Shown piece after piece: positions 5,212 through 10,750 of a DNA stretch of 11,490 bases (within the stretch, counting starts at the first letter, position 1; each line of letters starts with the position of its first letter). A program made the translations under genes and the position numbers. The DNA lies in contig SKKV01000043.1 in the NCBI GenBank assembly GCA_007123575.1, positions 1 to 11,490 on the forward strand, given 5' to 3'. The notes under the pieces were generated by a model. It saw only the letters and a list, made by a program, of their open reading frames with translations, ran no database searches and was not told the origin of the DNA. This stretch comes from Wenzhouxiangella sp. (GTDB lineage: Bacteria > Pseudomonadota > Gammaproteobacteria > Xanthomonadales > Wenzhouxiangellaceae).

Positions 5212-7490
5212 GGATTGCTCCTGCGTCCGCCGCGTTGTTCCGGTGCCATGCGCTCCTGGTGCAGTATCCGGGGAAGTTCACTGAGTGGAATGGTGCCGGC
5301 AACGACATGATCCAATGCGCTGTCGCGCATGGTCATCAGGCCGGCGTCCAGGGCTTGCCACCTCAGTTCACCAACCGGCGGCTGACGAGAAATGACGTTG
5401 CGAATTTCATCGTTGACGCTCAAAAATTCAACCACGGCCACACGGCCTCTGGTGCCGCGTCCGTTGCACTCCGTGCAACCTTTTCCTTCGAAGCAGCGAA
5501 AGCCCGGGGGTATGCGCTCCGGAAACACTTCAGCCAGAATGGCCGGGTCGGCTTCGGCCGGCTGTCGGCAGTGGGGGCAGATGCGCTTGGCCAGGCGCTG
5601 GGCAATGACGGCCAGCAACTCGCCGGCAACCGAGTTGGCCAGGATATCGAGGTCGAACAGGCGCTGCAGGGCATCGACGGCATCGTTGCTGTGCAGGGTC
5701 GAAAGCACCAGGTGTCCGGTTTGCGAGGCGCGGATGGCCTCCAGCGCGGTTTCGGTATCGCGAATTTCGCCGACCAGGATCACGTCGGGATCCTGGCGGA
5801 CAAAAGACCGCATGGCATCAGCAAAGTTGAAGCCGATTTCAGGACGAGCGCGAGTCTGCTGGATATTGTCGATCGAGTACTCGATCGGATCTTCCACAGT
5901 GATGACTTTGCGGCGGCCGTCATCGGCCAGGGATTGCAGTGCGGCATACAGCGTGGTTGATTTTCCCGACCCGGTCGGGCCTACGACCAGCACCAGTCCG
6001 GCAGGGTTATTGAGCAGGCGTTGGTAGAGTTGGGCGGTGCGCGGAGCCATGCCGAGTTCGTCCAGCCCCAGTACGCGGCCGGTCTGTGACAGCAGGCGAA
6101 TAACGGCATGCTCGCCGTGCAGGGAAGGTTGGATCTGTATCCGCAGGTCGTAGTTGGTGCTACCGACGCGCATGTGAGAGCGACCACCTTGCGGCAATCT
6201 ACGTTCGGCGATGTTGATTTCCGCCCGAACCTTGATGACGTTGATCAAACCGGCGTGATCGCGCGGGGTAAGCTTGTAGTGGGTCAGGTCATGCAGCTCA
6301 CCGTCAGCGCGGATTCGGATACGAATCCTGTTTCCGTAGCGTTCGATATGCACATCACTGGCGTTGGCGCTGACCGCATCCAGAAGAATGGCTTCATAAA
6401 TGGAAACCAGGTAGTGGCTGATCTCGCGGGTCTGCGAATCGATCAAGTCTTTTTCGCGCGGCTCGTCCTCTTCCACTGTCGCTGGCGCGGTCGGCTCTTC
6501 GCGCCAGCGCAGCATTTGCTTGCTGCGCTGGGTCAGCTCCAGCGCAGACCAAACCCGTTTGAAGCTGGTCGGCGTGACCAGCGCCATGCGCAGCCGACCG
6601 CTGCCGTGCATACGGGCCAGATCATCCAGGCTGGCATCGGGGTTGTCGGAGATCACCAGCAGGGCCTCGCCGTCGGCTCGAACCGGGATCAGCCGCTGGT
6701 TGTCCAGGAAAGTCTTTGAAAAGCTTCGAAAAAGTGATACGTCCAGATCGTTGAGCAGTTCGTCAGCCTGCATGAAGGTCAGGCCGCGCTGGGTTGCGAT
6801 ATTGCGATAGAATTCTGTGTCGTCTACCCGCAGGCGGCGGCGCAAAACGTTAATCACAGGTTCGCGCTTTTGAAGCGCCTCGTCACGAGCCTCCTGAAGC
6901 TGCGCCTGATCGATGTAGTCCAAGTCGATCAGGATCTCGCCAGTATCGCGAGAGAAGTTGACCGGCCCAAGCTGGGTGCGATTGCGTCCAGAGTCGCCGC
7001 CCGGTCGGTAGCTGACCAGGTTCGGCATCATCGGCTCGTCCCCTTCCAGTGTGTACAAACAGCCGTTCGGATCAAGTTGTTTGACCAGCTCGCTGATGTC
7101 GTCAATCTCACAGGCGCATACGATCAGATCGAAAGGCGCTTGCTCCGGGACACCTAGTTTGCCTTCGCCCACCGTGATCGCAATGGGTGCGGTGCGGGCT
7201 TTGCGCCAGTTCTCCCGGGCAATGTCGGCAATGCTCGCATCTTTCTCGATCACATCGAGCCGACCAACCAGTTGCCGCAGTACGGCGGGCAAGTAGCCGG
7301 AACCGCTGCCCACCACCAACGCACGTTTTTTCGGGCTGAGCGGGGATAGCCACTGCAAAATCTGGCGAACTGCCGCAGGCGATGGAATGCTGCGCCCCGA
7401 CATTAACCGGCGCAGGTCTGCCGAGGCGATAAAGCTGGAACGTGGCACCGCCGATAAGGCTAGCTGCGGGCGCGGGTCATCGGCTTTCAT
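5208..7490 (-). CDS. PCMT-like methyltransferase domain fused to GspE/PilB-type ATPase
   Basis: The 760-residue protein has three parts. Residues 12-160 look like a protein-L-isoaspartate methyltransferase-type Rossmann domain: VPRSSF (15-20), SIPSP (34-38), SAM motif I LVVGSGSGY (58-66), acidic VIEKD (80-84) and PFDLIV (119-124). Residues 183-320 resemble the N-terminal GspE/MshE domain (GEILIDLDYID, LIPVRADGEALLVISDNP). Residues 355-750 form a complete secretion or type IV pilus ATPase: Walker A GPTGSGKST (504-512), Asp box ITVEDPIEY (530-538), Walker B DVILVGEIRD (569-578), His box TGHLVLSTLHSND (591-603), and zinc cysteines C638/C641 and C672/C675. All ATPase motifs are intact, so it should hydrolyse ATP as a hexamer. 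The start at 7490 is the only ATG before an in-frame stop about 75 bases upstream; its Shine-Dalgarno is weak. No pilus or secretin gene is nearby. The fusion is the odd feature. Confidence 0.92.
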   Translation of the reverse strand: MKADDPRPQLALSAVPRSSFIASADLRRLMSGRSIPSPAAVRQILQWLSPLSPKKRALVVGSGSGYLPAVLRQLVGRLDVIEKDASIADIARENWRKARTAPIAITVGEGKLGVPEQAPFDLIVCACEIDDISELVKQLDPNGCLYTLEGDEPMMPNLVSYRPGGDSGRNRTQLGPVNFSRDTGEILIDLDYIDQAQLQEARDEALQKREPVINVLRRRLRVDDTEFYRNIATQRGLTFMQADELLNDLDVSLFRSFSKTFLDNQRLIPVRADGEALLVISDNPDASLDDLARMHGSGRLRMALVTPTSFKRVWSALELTQRSKQMLRWREEPTAPATVEEDEPREKDLIDSQTREISHYLVSIYEAILLDAVSANASDVHIERYGNRIRIRIRADGELHDLTHYKLTPRDHAGLINVIKVRAEINIAERRLPQGGRSHMRVGSTNYDLRIQIQPSLHGEHAVIRLLSQTGRVLGLDELGMAPRTAQLYQRLLNNPAGLVLVVGPTGSGKSTTLYAALQSLADDGRRKVITVEDPIEYSIDNIQQTRARPEIGFNFADAMRSFVRQDPDVILVGEIRDTETALEAIRASQTGHLVLSTLHSNDAVDALQRLFDLDILANSVAGELLAVIAQRLAKRICPHCRQPAEADPAILAEVFPERIPPGFRCFEGKGCTECNGRGTRGRVAVVEFLSVNDEIRNVISRQPPVGELRWQALDAGLMTMRDSALDHVVAGTIPLSELPRILHQERMAPEQRGGRRSNP

Positions 7491-7596
7491 GATTAACGCG
7501 ACCGGGCTACCCCGAGAGTAGGTCGGCCTGCTCCCCCTTGGGTTTCGGCTGGTTGAACTCTTACATTAGCAAAAACTGTAGTGCCTGTGCGTTTTT
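7491..7596 (-). promoter_or_regulatory. Leader of the GspE-fusion gene with hairpin
   Basis: The 106-base spacer follows the DUF498 stop. GACC (7500-7503), a GGG bulge and CTAC (7507-7510) can pair with GTAGGTC (7518-7524), ending 10 bases before the start codon. A purine-rich GGGGGAG (minus strand, 7531-7537) is too far from the ATG to serve as its Shine-Dalgarno unless the hairpin brings it closer. TAATGT on the minus strand near 7563-7568 is a weak -10 candidate. Function is unproven. Confidence 0.35.
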
Positions 7597-7974
7597 TCAA
7601 CGGCCAGGCAGGATGAGCGCGGCCAGTGCGCGTCGATTTTCGCTCATCAGAACGTTGAAGGTGCGACAGGCGGCTGCCAGGGTCATGCACTCAAGCCCGA
7701 TGCCCTGTTCAAAGAAGCGCCGCTGGATCAGAGGCGATACAAACTGTTGGTGATTGCCGATGCCCAAAAGGACCAGCTCGGGCGACAAATCGAACAGCGG
7801 TTTCAGTGTTTTTTCATTGAGACAGGCCGGCGTATCGACCGGCCACCGGGGCTGCAAAAAACGGGCGCCAACAATGAGGCTGCGGTCGAAACACTCGTCG
7901 TCGATCCAGACTGCGCCTGGCGCGGCGCGGCGAATGACATAGTGATTGCCGGGCAAGTGCTCGGTGAGCTGCAT
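7597..7974 (-). CDS. Mth938/DUF498 domain protein
   Basis: The 125-residue product fits the Mth938-like (DUF498/DUF598, Xcc1710-like) family, compact single-domain proteins of about this length. Visible family traits are VIRRAAPGAVWIDDECFDRSLIV near 13-35, the central PELVLLGIGNHQQF (65-78) with the conserved G-I/T-G loop, and GIGLECMTLAAACRTFNVLMSENRRALAALIL toward the end. The mitochondrial relative NDUFAF3 assists complex I assembly; the bacterial role is not established. The ATG at 7974 begins 9 bases after the yhbY stop, so the two are probably cotranscribed. No strong Shine-Dalgarno is visible, which fits translational coupling. The protein has no signal peptide and should be cytosolic. 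Confidence 0.88.
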   Translation of the reverse strand: MQLTEHLPGNHYVIRRAAPGAVWIDDECFDRSLIVGARFLQPRWPVDTPACLNEKTLKPLFDLSPELVLLGIGNHQQFVSPLIQRRFFEQGIGLECMTLAAACRTFNVLMSENRRALAALILPGR

Positions 7975-7983
7975 GGAAATTTG

Positions 7984-8274
7984 TCAGGGAAGTGCAATCT
8001 TCGGCTTTTTTGGATGACGCCGATAGTAGCAAGCGACCTGGCCGATCTGGTGAACAAGCTCGGCACCGGTGTCATTGGCAATCTGTTCGATCCAGGCGCT
8101 GCGCTGCTCACGCTCGGCGCGCAGACGAACCTTGATCAGCTCATGATGCTCCAGTGCTTGCTCGATTTCAGCCCGTACGTTGTCGGTCAGGCCCTTGTCG
8201 GCAACCATGACAACCGGGTCAATATGGTGGGTGAGGCCGCGCAGGTATTTCTTCTGGGCGTTGGATAAGGCCAT
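7984..8274 (-). CDS. yhbY: YhbY family RNA-binding (CRM domain) protein
   Basis: The 96-residue product has the length and motifs of YhbY, a CRM-domain protein associated with pre-50S ribosomal particles in Escherichia coli. Seen are the N-terminal LSNAQKKYLRGLTHHIDPVV, the KH-like loop region VADKGLTDNV (24-33), and the diagnostic EIEQALEHHELIKVRL (36-51). The GxxG loop is degenerate: the first glycine is replaced by Ala25 (ADKG). The start ATG 8274 gives the family N-terminus; the frame is open upstream to 8466 but that extension is read through the lipoprotein gene in another frame. A 12-bp hairpin ends six bases before the start. The usual rlmE-ftsH neighbours are absent. Confidence 0.93.
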   Translation of the reverse strand: MALSNAQKKYLRGLTHHIDPVVMVADKGLTDNVRAEIEQALEHHELIKVRLRAEREQRSAWIEQIANDTGAELVHQIGQVACYYRRHPKKPKIALP

Positions 8275-8280
8275 GGGTGG

Positions 8281-8321
8281 TCCGGCGATGGGAAGACCGG
8301 GTAGTTTAGCCCATCGCCGGA
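8281..8321. promoter_or_regulatory. 12-bp-stem hairpin abutting the yhbY start
   Basis: TCCGGCGATGGG (8281-8292) pairs perfectly with CCCATCGCCGGA (8310-8321), with a 17-base loop. It sits between the lipoprotein stop (8336) and the yhbY ATG (8274), leaving only six bases before the start. No T-run follows. It may end or protect the csbD-lipoprotein mRNA or hide the yhbY initiation region. The minus-strand loop also holds TAAACT, which with CTGGCA 16 bases upstream could form a weak sigma-70 promoter for yhbY. Confidence 0.6.
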
Positions 8322-8335
8322 TATTGCCAGGCTGT

Positions 8336-8554
8336 CTAGTCGAACTCTTCTTCCAGTTCTTCCAGGGCACCTTCGGCGTCTTCGCCCAATTCGTCCAGGG
8401 CATCCCTGGCGTCTTCCACGGCTTCATCAACCTCTCGGCCAGCCTCTTCGGCCGGGCCCGGATCACGACAGCCAGTCAGGCTCGCGCTGGCCAGAAAGGC
8501 CAGGGCCAGCCCGAGAAAAAGGGCGCGGATGGTCATTTTTCCAACGCTATTCAT
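8336..8554 (-). CDS. Small acidic lipoprotein
   Basis: The 72-residue product has a lipoprotein signal: a basic start, the hydrophobic stretch ALFLGLALAFLASAS (11-25) and lipobox LTGC with Cys29 as the acylation site. The mature part of about 44 residues is strongly acidic and heptad-like (EEAGREVDEAVEDARDALDE and onward), predicting one amphipathic helix or short coiled coil. Asp30 does not follow the cysteine (it is Arg30), so outer-membrane sorting would be expected. The function is unknown; size and layout recall entericidin-like and other small stress lipoproteins, without a specific match. The ATG at 8554 lies 2 bases after the csbD stop. Its Shine-Dalgarno GGAGGA is inside the last csbD codons, so the pair is coupled. 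An alternative start at Met7 has no such site. Confidence 0.85.
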   Translation of the reverse strand: MNSVGKMTIRALFLGLALAFLASASLTGCRDPGPAEEAGREVDEAVEDARDALDELGEDAEGALEELEEEFD

Positions 8555-8556
8555 GC

Positions 8557-8751
8557 TCAGTCCTCCATCAGCTCGTTGAACTTCTTGGAGATGGCCTCCT
8601 TGCTGTCTCCGTATTTTTCCCGGATGCGGGCAATCAGTTCATCCTTGTTGCCTTCGGCCTGCTTGACCTCGTCATCGGTCAGCTTGCCCCACTCCTGCTT
8701 GACCTTGGCGGTGAACTTATCCCACGCTCCTTGGGCTTGATCTTCATTCAT
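8557..8751 (-). CDS. CsbD-like stress protein
   Basis: The 64-residue hydrophilic product matches the CsbD family in size and sequence: MNEDQAQGAWDKFTAKVKQE, then WGKLTDDEVKQAEGNKDELI, and a closing KYGDSKEAISKKFNEL segment. CsbD proteins are small, abundant, largely helical and commonly induced by general stress; the molecular role is unknown. A good Shine-Dalgarno (TGGAGT, GGAG at 8761-8764) stands nine bases before the ATG. The stop at 8557 is followed after two bases by the lipoprotein gene whose ribosome binding site lies inside this gene. It is divergent from a YtjA-family gene, another common stress-associated small protein, across a 144-base spacer. Confidence 0.95.
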   Translation of the reverse strand: MNEDQAQGAWDKFTAKVKQEWGKLTDDEVKQAEGNKDELIARIREKYGDSKEAISKKFNELMED

Positions 8752-8895
8752 CTGCTGTTACTCCATTGGGGAAATTGCATCAATCCGTCCACCACCATAG
8801 TGATCTCAGGACGCAATCGCCATAACTTGGGTTAAGGCGCGGCCGGGGGCAAAAAGCTAGCCTGATGGCTCTCTAAAACAAGAAGGATGATCATC
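8752..8895. promoter_or_regulatory. Divergent csbD / ytjA-family spacer
   Basis: This 144-base spacer must hold promoters for both small stress genes. The Shine-Dalgarnos are clear on both sides: GGAG for csbD and AAGGA (8883-8887) for the YtjA gene. CACTATGG on the minus strand near 8796-8803 is a possible -10 for csbD. I found no convincing palindrome or complete sigma-70 promoter, which leaves an alternative sigma factor possible. Confidence 0.4.
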
Positions 8896-9060
8896 ATGCT
8901 TTCATGGGCGCTGGTTTTCTTGATCGTAGCCATCATTGCCGGTGTGTTGGGCCTTAGCGGCATTGCCGGAGCTGCCACCAATATTGCCTGGATTCTGTTT
9001 GTGGTCGGCCTGATCGTGGCCCTGGTTTTCTTCCTGACCGGCCGTCGTCCACCGGTTTAG
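8896..9060 (+). CDS. YtjA/DUF1328 small membrane protein
   Basis: This 54-residue gene reads MLSWALVFLIVAIIAGVLGL at its start and ends in RRPPV before TAG 9058-9060. It has two hydrophobic helices (about residues 4-20 and 30-48) joined by a GIAGAATNIA loop, and a short basic tail, which is the hallmark of DUF1328 (YtjA) inner-membrane proteins. Members are widespread and often stress-related; no molecular function is known. Start 8896 has AAGGA with an 8-base spacer. The in-frame ATG at 8887 overlaps that site and is less likely. A hairpin follows 15 bases after the stop. It is divergent from csbD and convergent with the Crp/Fnr gene. Confidence 0.93.
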   Translation: MLSWALVFLIVAIIAGVLGLSGIAGAATNIAWILFVVGLIVALVFFLTGRRPPV

Positions 9061-9074
9061 CGTTCGTAGTCTTT

Positions 9075-9102
9075 GACCTGCCGGTCGTATGGCTGGCAGG
9101 TC
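9075..9102. terminator. Hairpin between convergent ytjA-family and Crp/Fnr genes
   Basis: GACCTGCC (9075-9082) and GGCAGGTC (9095-9102) pair perfectly. Two further Watson-Crick and two G-U pairs extend the stem to 12 bp with a GTAT tetraloop. GTCTTTC follows on the plus strand, a weak T-tract. The position between convergent stops at 9060 and 9108 fits a bidirectional terminator. Confidence 0.7.
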
Positions 9103-9107
9103 GTCTT

Positions 9108-9842
9108 TCACTGCCTTGGCAGCTGCGCCCAGCGCAAGTGGCAGTCAAGATAGCCACGCTCAAACTCGGCAAGTTCAATCAATTGATCGACATCGAGTAG
9201 CCGGATGGTTCCGTTTTCAGCGCTCACCAAGCCGCGTTTACGCAGGGTCGAGAGCGTGCGGCTAACGTGGACGGCCGACAGGCCCAGCGCATCGCCGATC
9301 ACGGTTTGATTTAGCGGTAGCTCGAATTCGTCAGCTGAGCAGGCCAGCCGGACCTTGAACTCCAGGAGAAAGTGGGCAATGCGTTTCAGAGCAGGCCGTC
9401 TGCCAATGCTGATCATGCGCTCGGTCAACATCGCCTGCTCGCGGGCCATGACGATGAAAAACAGCTCTCCAAGATGGGGCGCTTCTTCTAGAAGTTCCCT
9501 CAGCCGAGTTCTAGGGAAAGGACAGGCCTCGACATCGGTCAGGGCCACGATTTCAGCGTGGGTTTTGTCGAACCCCATCTCCCGCAGGCCCATGACCTGG
9601 CCAGGCAGAAAAATGTCCAGCACCTGACGTTGGCCGTCGGCGAGCACTCGCACGCTGCAGGCCCAGCCGCTGTGCAGGGTAAAGAACTGGCTTGCCGGGT
9701 CGCCAATGGCTTGCAGCCGCTCGCCGGCCGGGTAGCTTTTCAGATCGCGCTCCAGGCTGGCGAGCAGGTCAATCTCTTTTGCGTCCAGCTCACGTAGCTC
9801 GGAGAAGCGTTCGACAATGCAGCTGTTCGTAGACACTGGCAT
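9108..9842 (-). CDS. Crp/Fnr family transcriptional regulator
   Basis: The 244-residue product has an N-terminal cyclic-nucleotide-binding-like beta barrel (about 25-120, with AGERLQAIGDPASQFFTLHSG and FLPGQVMGL), a dimerisation helix (about 125-160), and a C-terminal winged HTH. The HTH spans NQTVIGDALGLSAVHVSRTLSTLRKRGLV (178-206). The four FNR-type N-terminal cysteines are absent; cysteines are scattered (8, 62, 107, 168, 234), so an oxygen-sensing iron-sulfur cluster is unlikely. The cAMP pocket arginine-serine pair of Crp is not evident either, so the signal is unknown. Start 9842 (MPVSTNSCIVERF) is chosen because the 65-residue upstream extension runs through the DUF1543 gene in another frame. 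GGTGG lies about 9 bases upstream as a weak ribosome site. Confidence 0.92.
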   Translation of the reverse strand: MPVSTNSCIVERFSELRELDAKEIDLLASLERDLKSYPAGERLQAIGDPASQFFTLHSGWACSVRVLADGQRQVLDIFLPGQVMGLREMGFDKTHAEIVALTDVEACPFPRTRLRELLEEAPHLGELFFIVMAREQAMLTERMISIGRRPALKRIAHFLLEFKVRLACSADEFELPLNQTVIGDALGLSAVHVSRTLSTLRKRGLVSAENGTIRLLDVDQLIELAEFERGYLDCHLRWAQLPRQ

Positions 9843-9867
9843 GAACCCCACCGGATCGCGAGAGCTG

Positions 9868-9890
9868 ATTCTAATCCAAGTTTGGCTTGG
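9868..9890 (-). promoter_or_regulatory. Probable promoter and palindrome of the Crp/Fnr gene
   Basis: On the minus strand TAGAAT (9868-9873) is a good -10 element. Just upstream, at 9876-9890, is the perfect palindrome CCAAG-N5-CTTGG, covering the space between -10 and -35. No good -35 is present, so the promoter may be activator-dependent, or the palindrome may be an autoregulatory operator. Role inferred from position. Confidence 0.45.
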
Positions 9891-9895
9891 TCGCC

Positions 9896-10459
9896 TCAGC
9901 TTTTTCCAGCTTGTTCGGCCTGCCAGCGAGCGATGGTGGCGGTCGGTAGGGGAAAGTATCCGTTGACAATTTCTGGTGATCGGGCGTTCGAGTCTGCTTC
10001 CAGCCGCACATGCCAGGGCCCGACGCGATCGAGGCAAAGGCAGTCGTCAATCTCCAGCAGGTCATCCTTGTGGACCAGTTCATGTCCTTTCAGCAGGCTG
10101 GCCTTGGCCCGGGCCTTGACTTGGGCTTTGCCTTTGCCGGCGATGAAGGCATAGGCATGGCGCTCGGCAAACTCGTTTTTTCGATATCCGCCGATATTGA
10201 TAAACCACAGTCGCTCCGGGCCCGGATTGGGCGTTTTGTCCAGATGAACGCGGTAGCCGTCGATTTGATCAAGCCGGGTCCAAGCGTCGACATGCAAACC
10301 TTTCGGCTCGCCAAACCAGGCATCAAGCAGCTGCTCGTGCAACGATTCCAGGCCGTTACCGACCGCAAAGACCACGTCATGCAGCTCGACATGGCAGCGC
10401 GCAGCACGTCCCCCCAGCAGCACGGCGTAGAGAGAGGCTCTTTTCGATGGCTCGGTCAT
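9896..10459 (-). CDS. DUF1543 domain protein
   Basis: The 187-residue product begins MTEPSKRASLYAVLLGGRAA and fits DUF1543, a family of unknown function. Two similar halves can be seen: LYAVLLGGRAARCHVELHDVV (10-30) with a later HVDAWTRLDQIDGY (56-69), and LWFINIGGYRKNEFAERHAY (84-103) with HELVHKDDLLEIDDC (126-140). Shared positions are the GG, the E-x-H pair and the closing H-x-D...ID. There is no signal peptide. The start at 10459 gives the family N-terminus; the 46-residue upstream open stretch is proline- and repeat-derived sequence and is not included. A GGA lies about 9 bases upstream. The Crp/Fnr gene follows after 53 bases with its own probable promoter. Confidence 0.88.
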   Translation of the reverse strand: MTEPSKRASLYAVLLGGRAARCHVELHDVVFAVGNGLESLHEQLLDAWFGEPKGLHVDAWTRLDQIDGYRVHLDKTPNPGPERLWFINIGGYRKNEFAERHAYAFIAGKGKAQVKARAKASLLKGHELVHKDDLLEIDDCLCLDRVGPWHVRLEADSNARSPEIVNGYFPLPTATIARWQAEQAGKS

Positions 10460-10558
10460 TGCAGGTCCGACGATTGGCTTGATGTCATCATCGCATCTTT
10501 CGTTGTCATGCGGATTCGCGGCTTGGATGTTGGGGGTTGGAGGTGGTTGGAGGGGCAT

Positions 10559-10613
10559 CGGGTGGTATCCGCCAGCTCTCGGCCTGGCAGATACCACCCG
10601 CTGCGAGAGCTGG
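10559..10613. repeat. Long imperfect hairpin with alternative pairing
   Basis: CGGGTGGTATC (10559-10569) pairs with GATACCACCCG (10590-10600), and inside it GCCAG (10571-10575) pairs with CTGGC (10584-10588); one C/A mismatch separates the two. The 8-base loop is CTCTCGGC. CCAGCTCTCG (10572-10581) is also perfectly complementary to CGAGAGCTGG (10604-10613), so an alternative stem or a pseudoknot with the loop is possible. Confidence 0.8.
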
Positions 10614-10654
10614 GAGTAGGCTGATGGTCATGTTAAGTGTGCCTGTTTGCAAAT

Positions 10655-10668
10655 CCGGCTTCAGCCGG
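10655..10668. repeat. REP-like short hairpin
   Basis: CCGGCTTCAGCCGG is a perfect short palindrome (6-bp arms). The GGCTTCAGCC core resembles REP sequences of pseudomonads and xanthomonads. Copy number elsewhere cannot be seen here; no second copy was found in this window. Confidence 0.5.
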
Positions 10669-10723
10669 TCAGCGATGAGAGACTCGGCTGAGCAGGATAG
10701 GACAACCAGCGGTTTCCTCTTTC

Positions 10724-10750
10724 CCTTCGCGTCCTTTGCGTCTTCGCGGT
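10724..10750. repeat. 9-bp-period tandem motif
   Basis: Three near-identical 9-mers stand in tandem: CCTTCGCGT (10724-10732), CCTTTGCGT (10733-10741) and CTTCGCGGT (10742-10750). The stop codon of the right-edge gene begins in the last unit. I recall this motif as an interspersed sequence in many GC-rich genomes, where it yields spurious frames reading 'REDAKDAK'. Confidence 0.65.

Larger units (their letters stand above)
10460..10749. repeat. Repeat-rich intergenic region
   Basis: This 290-base stretch without a supported gene holds, left to right: a G-rich direct repeat (10531-10554), a 16-bp-stem hairpin with a competing pairing (10559-10613), a REP-like hairpin (10655-10668), and a 9-bp-period motif (10724-10750). 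Frames in it, such as one giving NREDAKDAKGKRK, look like translated interspersed-repeat sequence rather than genes. Confidence 0.7.

Noticed and set aside
5235..6027. Plus-strand frames of 211 and 241 codons opposite the GspE fusion
   Set aside because: They mirror the well-supported ATPase gene; no ribosome site or family motif.
7491..7596. Cyclic-di-GMP (GEMM) riboswitch before the GspE fusion
   Set aside because: ACGCACAGG looked suggestive, but the rest of the conserved core and tetraloop receptor pairing is missing.
8275..8466. 64-residue N-terminal extension of YhbY
   Set aside because: Overlaps the lipoprotein gene in another frame and adds nothing found in the YhbY family.
9108..9842. 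FNR-type oxygen sensor
   Set aside because: The N-terminal cysteine cluster needed for a 4Fe-4S centre is absent.
9843..10037. 65-residue N-terminal extension of the Crp/Fnr protein
   Set aside because: Overlaps the DUF1543 gene; the shorter start gives the normal family length and has a promoter-like region before it.
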